Below are positions 57,096 to 64,000 of a DNA stretch of 64,000 nucleotides, piece after piece. Where the stretch lies: contig NC_053039.3 in the NCBI RefSeq assembly GCF_002575655.3, positions 224,645,622-224,709,621 on the forward strand, written 5' to 3'. Numbering within the stretch: the stretch's first letter is position 1; each line of letters begins with the position of its first letter. The notes beneath the pieces are model-generated. The model ran no database searches, had not been told where the DNA came from, and saw only the letters and a program-made list of their open reading frames with translations. The stretch is from Aegilops tauschii subsp. strangulata. Its lineage: Eukaryota; Streptophyta; Magnoliopsida; Poales; Poaceae. A program made the position numbers and the translations under genes.

Positions 57096-57737
57096 GTGAT
57101 ACACATATTCATAGTATTGAAGCCAAAAGTCAAAGTTAATAATGATAGTGCAACTTATTTGTGGCACCGCCGTTTAGGTCATATTGGTGTAAAGCGCATG
57201 AAGAAACTCCATGCTGATGGGCTTTTGGAATCACTTGATGCTTGCGAACCATGCCGCATGGGCAAGATGACTAAGACTCCGTTCTCCGGAACAATGGAGC
57301 GAGCAACCGACTTATTGGAAATAATACATACTGATGTATGCGGTCCGATGAGTGTTGAGGCTCGCGGTGGGTATCGTTATTTTCTGACCTTCACAAATGA
57401 TTTTAGCAGATATGGGTATATCTACTTGATGAAACATAAGTCTGAAACATTTGAAAAGTTCAAAGAATTCCAGAGTGAAGTGGAAAATCATCTTAACAAG
57501 AAAATAAAGTTTCTACGATCTGATCGCGGAGACGAATATTTGAGTTACGAGTTTGGTCTTCATTTGAAACAATGCGGAATAGTTTCGCAACTCACGCCAC
57601 CCGGAACACCACAGCGTAATGGTGTGTCCGAACGTTGTAATCGTACTTCATTAGATATGGTGCGATCTATGATGTCTCTTACTAATTTACCGCTATCGTT
57701 TTGGGGTTATCTTCAGACACGGTTGCATTCACATTAA
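57096..57737 (+). pseudogene. Copia integrase, nearly intact
   Basis: Zinc-binding HHCC is present: WHRRLGHIG, then CEPCRMGK. The catalytic Asp residues are in IIHTDVCGPMSV and FLRSDRGDEYLS, and the Glu in PQRNGVSERCNRT. The frame is lost at the end (WGYLQT), where a small deletion shifts it relative to the next stretch (57701-58183). Confidence 0.85.
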
Positions 57738-58183
57738 ATAGGGCACCATCCAAATCCGTTGAGACGACGCCATATGAACTGTGGTTTGGCAAGAAACCCA
57801 AGTTGTCATTTCTTAAAGTTTGGGGCTGCGATGCTTATGTGAAAAAACTTCAACCTGATAAGCTCGAACCCAAATCGGAGAAATGTGTCTTCATAGGATA
57901 CCCAAAGGAGACTGTTGGGTACACCTTCTATCACATATCCGAAGGCAAGATATTCGTTGCTAAGAATGGATCCTTTCTAGAGAAGGAGTTTCTCTCGAAA
58001 GAAGTGAGTGGGAGGAAAGTAGAACTTGATGTGGTAATTGTACCTGCTCCCTTATTGGAAAGTAGTTCATCACAGAAATCACTTCCAGTGATTCCATCAC
58101 CAATTAGTGAGGAAGTTAATGATCATGATCATGAAACTTCAGATCAAGTTACTACCAAACCTCGTAGGTCAAGCAGAGTATGA
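57701..58183 (+). pseudogene. Copia integrase C-terminus and linker
   Basis: Reads ELWFGKKPKLSFLKVWGCDA, KCVFIGYPKETVGYTFYH and an acidic linker, ending KPRRSSRV at a stop. Confidence 0.8.
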
Positions 58184-58222
58184 TCCGCACTAGAGTGGTA
58201 CGATAATCTTGATCTGGAAGTC

Positions 58223-59100
58223 ATGTTACTAGACCATGATGAACCTACGAACTATGAGGAAGCGAATATGAGCCCAGATTCCGTGAAATGGCTTGAGGCC
58301 ATGAAATCTGAGATGGGATCCATGTATGAGAACAAAGTGTGGACTTTGGTGGACTTGCCCGATGATCGGCAAGCCATTGAGAATAAATGGATCTTCAAGA
58401 GGAAGACGGACGCTGACAGTAGTGTTACTATCTACAAAGCTCGACTTGACGAAAAGGGTTTTTGACAAGTTCAAGATGTTGACTACGATGAGATTTTCTC
58501 ACGCGTATCGATGCTTAAAGTCTGTCTGAATCATGTTAGCAATTGCCACATTTTATGAAATCTGACAAATGGATATCAAAACTGCATTCCTTAATGGATT
58601 TATTAAAGAAGAGTTGTATATGATACAACCAGAAGGTTTTGTCAATCCTAAAGGTTCTAACAAAATGTGCAAGCTCCAGCGATCCATCTATGGACTGGTG
58701 CAAGCATCTCGGAGTTGGAATATACGCTTTGATAAGTTGATCAAAGCATATAGTTTTATACAGACTTGCGGTGAATCCTGTATTTACAAAAAGTGAGTGG
58801 GAGCACTACAGCCTTTCTGATAAGTATATGTGAATGACATACTGTTGATCGGAAATGATGTAGAATTTTCTGGAAAGCATAAAGGAGTGTTTGAAAGGAG
58901 TTTTTCAAAGAAAGACCTCGGTGAAGCTGCTTACATATTGGGCATCAAGATCTATAGAGATAGATCAAGACGCTTGATAAGATTTTTCAATGAGTACATA
59001 CCTTGACAAGTTTTTGAAGTAGTTCAAAATGGAACAGTCAAAGAAGGAGTTCTTGCCTGTGTTGCAAGGTGTGAAGTTGAGTAAAGACTCAAAACCCGAC
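58223..59100 (+). pseudogene. Copia reverse transcriptase remnant
   Basis: Reads WLEAMKSEMGSMYENKVWTL, KWIFKRKTDADSS, then MDIKTAFLNGFIKEELYMIQ and SIYGLVQASRSWN in later frames. The active-site motif is YVND (58827-58838) instead of YVDD, so a catalytic Asp is lost. Stops separate the pieces. Confidence 0.85.
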
Positions 59101-59209
59101 CACAGTAGAAAATAGAAAGAGAATGAAAAGTCATTCCCTATGCCTCAGTCATAGTTTCTATAAAGTATGCTATGATGTGTACGAGACCTATTCCCTATGC
59201 CTCAGTCAT

Positions 59210-59283
59210 TCCTTATATCATGATAAATGTTTATTATTCATGCTAGAATTGTATTAATCAGAAACTTAGTACATGTGTGAATA
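59210..59283 (+). repeat. 3' LTR fragment (74 bases)
   Basis: Matches 52962-53035 of the 5' LTR with one difference seen (TCAGAAAC against TCGGAAAC). It is cut at 59283 by the next Gypsy LTR. Confidence 0.85.
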
Positions 59284-62200
59284 TGTGGCACGCCAGCTCA
59301 GAGAAACCGGAACGCCCCGTATTCCAGCCAAGAGATCGAGGAGAAGACTTCTGGAATACGACACTGCTTAGCATAGAACAAATCAGCTCTTTATTTCAAT
59401 ATATTTGGATACAAGGGGATTACATCGGCACGGCGACACTACGCCTGCCGCGGTTGCTCCATGCAAGCAGCAGAACAACATGATGCAGCGGAATAACTTC
59501 TAGCAGCAGAACAACGACGACGGTGGTGAACTCCACTCTGCAGGGACTCTGGCTAGAACGCTTATCCTAGCTCGCACGAACGGAAACCACGACAAGCAAT
59601 CAAGCAATCACGACATGACCTGCAAACTGCCATGACACGCCAGGTCAGTACATTGAATGTACTTGCAAGCTCACAATAACCAGAAGCATTCAAGACAAAC
59701 AACAACATGGCAATTACAGGTTAAGCAGGAATTAACATCAGATCATCAGGATAACATGGCATGAACAACATGAACATGTTACAGCTAGAACAATATGATC
59801 ATGGCATGAACATATAAATATGACGATACTAGCATGCAACATGATGACACCATATGCACCACTTATTCTGCTCGGGTTACCTCGTAACCATCACATGCAT
59901 CACTTACCAACCTCGGACATCACACAATCATCTTAGGATCAAATCAAGCTTGGTATAAACAATACCGTAGTAATCATTAAATGACCACAAGGAGCTTGAT
60001 CTTTACCCACGATTCTCGCACAACATCACGAATATCCAACAACTCGGTATCCTCGATACCACGGTGATCATTCACGGATCACAAACGGAACCACTCTGGG
60101 CTCAACGGGTTACCTCGTAACCAAACGGTGATCATCCATGGATCACATAACCAACTTATCTCATCATCGAACCGGGGTTGTTATTTAGCACATCATTATT
60201 ATCACTGTTGACCCATAGTTTGACCAGCTACGAACTGGGCCCTTATCCGTGGACGCGGCTATCGACAGATTTAGTATACACTCTGCAGACGTAGCGCACT
60301 TTACCCACACCACAGAACCCATGGCATTGCACTCCCATTCGGGTGGACCAATGGCGTTCGGACAAAACCGTCCTACTGCCATGACACCCTCCCGGCCACT
60401 CCGACTCACTCCCCATTGGGCTAAGTCCTGGGTGGCCCCGTGCCTACCAAAGACACCAATGGCCACCGTCGTGGCAAAACAAAAATGGTCCCAAACGGGG
60501 ACAAGCCGGCTACAACAACTACGGGCACACAAGGCTCATGCCGTCCTACCTGGCCAAGGTAGCGCCTGCGCATAACCTTCCCTCGTGGGAGGCACCGGCG
60601 AGAGGCATGACAATAGACCCAGTTAGGACCTTCCCACTAGGCAAATGTGGTTGCACTGGTCAGCTTGATATGGTGGCACCATGACTCAGCCAACAGTTGT
60701 TCAAGTTCAATTTAATCTGGTTAAACTTGAATGCAATATGCTGAGCCGTGATTAAATAACATGATGCAATTACAATGCATGATCATGATATCAACATAAG
60801 CATGAGGGTACAACATAACTATCCACCATATCAACAATGAATCACATCCAACTGAGCATGGCATAATGATGAGCATGAATATTACAAGTACAACACTAGT
60901 CATAGCATAACATGACCATTATCATCAACAATAAGTACCATGCAATAACACATCAATAACATAACCGAGTAAACACTTAACCAACTAACAATAAAGAACA
61001 ATACATATTAACGGTACTCGGTAACCGATAATAGCCATGCACCAAAGAACATGACCAACCCAACATGTACCGCTATCAAGCATGACCAATATGAAAGTAA
61101 TACTAGTAGGTAGAACATGATAATAGAGTGCAAGAAAACATAGCATGACAGTAATCACCGATCCATAAGCATAACCGAAATAACGACACCAGTAGCAAAA
61201 CAAACATGCAGTTATTAAAGATTCAAGTTGAAAACCAATGCTACTGAATAGCTATCATGCAAATAGTGGTTGTGGCTTGCCTGGGGTTGAAGAAATCACC
61301 GGGAAGAAGTGCGGAACGATTGTGGAACAAACCGTCGGAAAAGTTTCTCTCCCGAAGGGGCTGATTATGGGCAAGGGCAAAATGGTCATTTTCAAAATGT
61401 TAAAACATATTGAAAATTGGTTCCAACAGAACGGGCTCGACGAGACGAAGAATTGGGCTTTGGAATCACCTCAATCGGAGTTGCGAGCAAAAAGTTATGA
61501 AGTGTTTTCTGCCAGGGACCTATCTGTAATGAAAATATTTTCAAACAGGGCCTGGACAGAAAAACAGAAAGCGTATTAGAAGGGAATACGTTTCCTAGAA
61601 GTGAAAACGCATTTTGGGCCAAACTAGAAGAGGAATACGCTTTCGATAAGCGAAGACGTAATCCAGGGGATTATGCCTCCCCTTATCCAGCGTGGTAAAG
61701 GTGTGGCCGGCTTACCGAGCCACTGACGTGCGGGGCCTGCGGGGTCCACTGGCCAGCTGGTGGGGTGACGTCGTCGCCTTCTTCTTCTCCTCGCATTCGC
61801 CCGCGGTGCAGAGGGAGGCCGCCGGTGCCAGCTCTCGTCCGGGCGGCTCCGGTCACCGTTTGCCGCGCTTCGACCACCGGTGAGCTCGGGGAGACGAGCC
61901 GCACCTGAAGGCGACGAGTGGAGCACCTGAGGATCACCAGAGACGGCGGATCTACGACCGTGGTGGACGGCATCTTCGGGCAGCGATGGAGCTCGTGGCC
62001 AGAGGCCATTGGAGGAGGAGGCGAAGGGCGGGAAGGGTCCAGGGGAGGCCTTGAGGAGGAGAGAACGGGGCTGGCCCGACCGAATTTGAGAGAGCAGTCG
62101 CGGCGGCCATGGCGGCGATGGTGGACACAGAGAGCTCCTCGAGCTCGTTTGGGTGGTCGGGGAGGTAGCTAGGAGGGAGGGAAGAAGCTTGGTGAGGTCA

Positions 62201-63924
62201 AGAGGCCTCGGGGTGGGCTTATATAGCCGTGAAGCGAGGAGGCTGAGCTGTCGTTGCCGCGGACGCGTGGCCGGCGCCGCAGGCGCGTGTGCGCGTGCTC
62301 GAGCTCGGAGTTAGGCGACGAGAGGGAACAGGAGTAGTAGCTCACGGGGAAGAGGCAGCCAAGGGAGCGCAGGGATGAAGAGGACGACGAGCTCCGAGCC
62401 AAACCGCCACTGTTCGTCCGTGGGCGCGTGGCGGGTTGTGTCGGTGAGGAAGCGGACAGAGGGGGAGAGGGGTCCAGGGCGGCGAAGCAGTAAAACTGTT
62501 AGACATGCTCATGAGCGTGAAGACGATGAGAGGGCGAGGGGCCGGAGCTAGAAGACGCCCTGGACACGGCCAACGCGAGCAGAGCGCGTGCGTGGCATGC
62601 CAAAACTCGTGATCACTGTGTGCACTGGTGCACACAGTGCCACATAGTCGGCCAAACAATGTCTGGGGGTTAGTCCGTCCTGGGTAGGTTGCAACTGAGG
62701 TGGTAACTTGGTTAAATACGCAGCGGTTAAATGGTAATCATCGTCTGAAGTTTACTGCAGTAAACTTGAACGTGCACTGGTGATCAACGGGAACTTGATT
62801 GGAGCCAAAGAGTTTGTCTGGGTTGATTAGCTTAGGAAGGACTATGATCCTGGATGTTTTTGAGCATAATGGAGCACAAACTAATATAGTTTCCTTGTAA
62901 CTCACATTATGGGTCCAGAAACTTGATCAAGAAGGTGCACTCACATGGAGAAGCCACTTGAGTTGAAATTTGGCAAGGCTTGATGATTTGATCATATAAA
63001 GATGCTGTAAAAATTTCATACCACGTGGGTTCACCAAAATGGTACTTGTTTCACAACCATCCTCACTGACCAGAAACTATAAATAATTTTGGAGAGAAAA
63101 TGGCTTAATGAAGTGGTCCCAAATTTGGTGGAGAGATGTTATTTGGGTAGGAGAACAATCTGGTATTTTCTCGGAATTAATGAAGCAATATAAAATGCAC
63201 TTGCTTCACAACCTAAAAATATTGCTAGAATCAAAGATTTAGTCCTGTGCTCACATAGACAATTAGATGGGGATGAAACTTGGAGGGGTGTGCTAATATG
63301 AGCACATGAAGGAGTGTGAAAATTTTCAACTCATTTGGGTACTCCTAGCTAGTACTTCCTTCACAAAGCCTTCTGTTTCACAGAAAGTTTACAAAATTGC
63401 TGAGGAAGATTGGCTAGGCAAATAAAGTTGAATTTTTGCATGAGGCAATGGTTTGGACGTAAGAGAATGCCCAAAAGGTTTGGGAGCAATCAGGAAAGTA
63501 AAGGTGGCACTTCCTTCACAGAAAGCCACACTGGACAGAAATGAAGAATAATTTTTGGAGAATTATTCTTGGGTTAGGACAGGAAAGTTTGGGCATATTT
63601 GAGAAACATATGTCCCAAAGGAATTATGAGAATTATCTGCGAATTTTTGGATGGATAGAAATATAGGTTGCTTCACAACCTAGGGCAAATAGGGTTATTC
63701 CTTTAATAGAAAAAGGAATATTCCTGAGAAAAGAATTTAGGGTTTGGTCAAGCAGTGAAGTGGCATGATCTTGGCAAGGTTTTGAGAATGATGAGCCACT
63801 TGGGAGAAGAAATGAGGATGATTTCCCAGGTGGCAAGGCCACAGAACCACTCCAAAAAGAAAAACAGAGCAAAAACCAAATAAATCAAAAGAAAAAGAAA
63901 AGGGCCAAAATCCAGGCTATTACA
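59284..63924 (-). mobile_element. Very long Gypsy LTR (4,641 bp)
   Basis: On the minus strand it starts TGTAATAGCCTGGATTTTGG at 63924 and ends GGCGTGCCACA at 59284. The left flank, 59279-59283 (GAATA), is the expected target duplication. The polypurine tract and polyprotein end lie directly to the right, so this is the 3' LTR of an element continuing outside the window. Inside are an A/T-rich part with many ACATGA/CATGATC repeats (59700-61200), a GC-rich part (61640-62600) and a TGGTTCACAACC-type A/T-rich part. I see no gene in it. Confidence 0.8.
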
Positions 63925-63928
63925 ACTC

Positions 63929-64000
63929 TTACCCCCTTAAAGAAATCTCGTCCTCGAGATTTAGTTGCTCAGGGAACAAGTATGACTTGAGGACACCGTT
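63929..64000 (-). CDS. C-terminus of Gypsy polyprotein (partial)
   Basis: The last 23 codons read NGVLKSYLFPEQ, NLEDEISLRG and stop. The ending LEDEISLRG before a G-rich polypurine tract (AAGGGGGTAAG) is typical of grass Gypsy integrase C-termini. The stop is 5 bases before the LTR. Confidence 0.75.
   Translation of the reverse strand, partial: NGVLKSYLFPEQLNLEDEISLRG

Larger units (their letters stand above)
52919..59283 (+). mobile_element. BARE1/Angela-like Copia element, 3' truncated
   Basis: Full 5' LTR (52919-54651), primer-binding site, leader, gag, protease, integrase and reverse transcriptase in Ty1/Copia order. RNase H and most of the 3' LTR are deleted: internal sequence jumps at 59209 to a 74 base piece of LTR. 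The element is inserted in the internal region of the Gypsy element to its left. It has many stops and is inactive. Confidence 0.9.

Noticed and set aside
61640..62660. GC-rich frames (100-113 codons) as genes
   Set aside because: They lie inside a Gypsy LTR, are Arg/Gly/Pro-rich on both strands, and have no domain or conserved start.

Overview
This window looks like Triticeae (wheat, Aegilops or barley type) nuclear genomic DNA. The reasons are long nested LTR retrotransposons whose termini match common Triticeae families, an LTR with a BARE1/Angela/WIS-type start (GGAAATATGCCCT), a CACTA transposon end, Stowaway MITEs with CTCCCTCC-type termini, an Au-like SINE, spliced genes, and no bacterial gene organisation. 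Family names are from memory of typical termini, not from a database search.

Layout. 1-620: part of a Gypsy-type LTR on the minus strand. 621-6302: a minus-strand gene-like locus built from nine visible repeated exons, with introns made of an ~80 bp motif; its 3' end runs into the LTR. 6300-17600: low-copy and intergenic DNA with a possible first exon (~7.1-7.4 kb), microsatellites, a SINE, several Stowaway MITEs and a decayed intron-poor gene (12.0-12.6 kb). 18.1-20.1 kb: a possible two-exon gene with a TATA box. 20.8-22.0 kb: a decayed minus-strand gene whose 5' region has two more copies at 14.9 and 15.65 kb. 22.4-24.1 kb: the best gene in the window, a three-exon F-box/LRR/FBD gene. 24.6-28.85 kb: the right part of a CACTA transposon full of subterminal tandem repeats, inserted in another F-box gene (28.85-28.93 kb, minus).

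29.6-38.8 kb: a second copy of the F-box/FBD gene (minus), now a pseudogene. A Gypsy-type LTR fragment joined to a truncated BARE1-like Copia element splits it, and that Copia element carries a 1.6 kb solo LTR with a perfect 5 bp target duplication. 40.1-51.26 kb: a tandem array (period about 310-385 bp) interrupted by a complete 9,122 bp Gypsy-type element with 471 bp LTRs. This element is two-sided: a gag/protease region in sense (minus strand) and an antisense plus-strand gene of the 'putative gypsy type transposon' (Pfam Transposase_28) family, with no reverse transcriptase or integrase that I can find. 51.26-52.92 kb: a Gypsy LTR plus some internal sequence (minus). 52.92-59.28 kb: a second BARE1-like Copia element with 5' LTR, primer-binding site, gag, integrase and reverse transcriptase, badly decayed and truncated at its 3' end. 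59.28-64.0 kb: a 4.64 kb LTR of another Gypsy element (minus) and the last codons of its polyprotein.

Only the F-box gene at 22.4 kb looks intact, with one non-canonical splice donor. The repeated-exon locus is the strongest candidate for something undescribed: every visible exon is open and all internal introns are phase 0, so exons can be gained or lost without breaking the frame.
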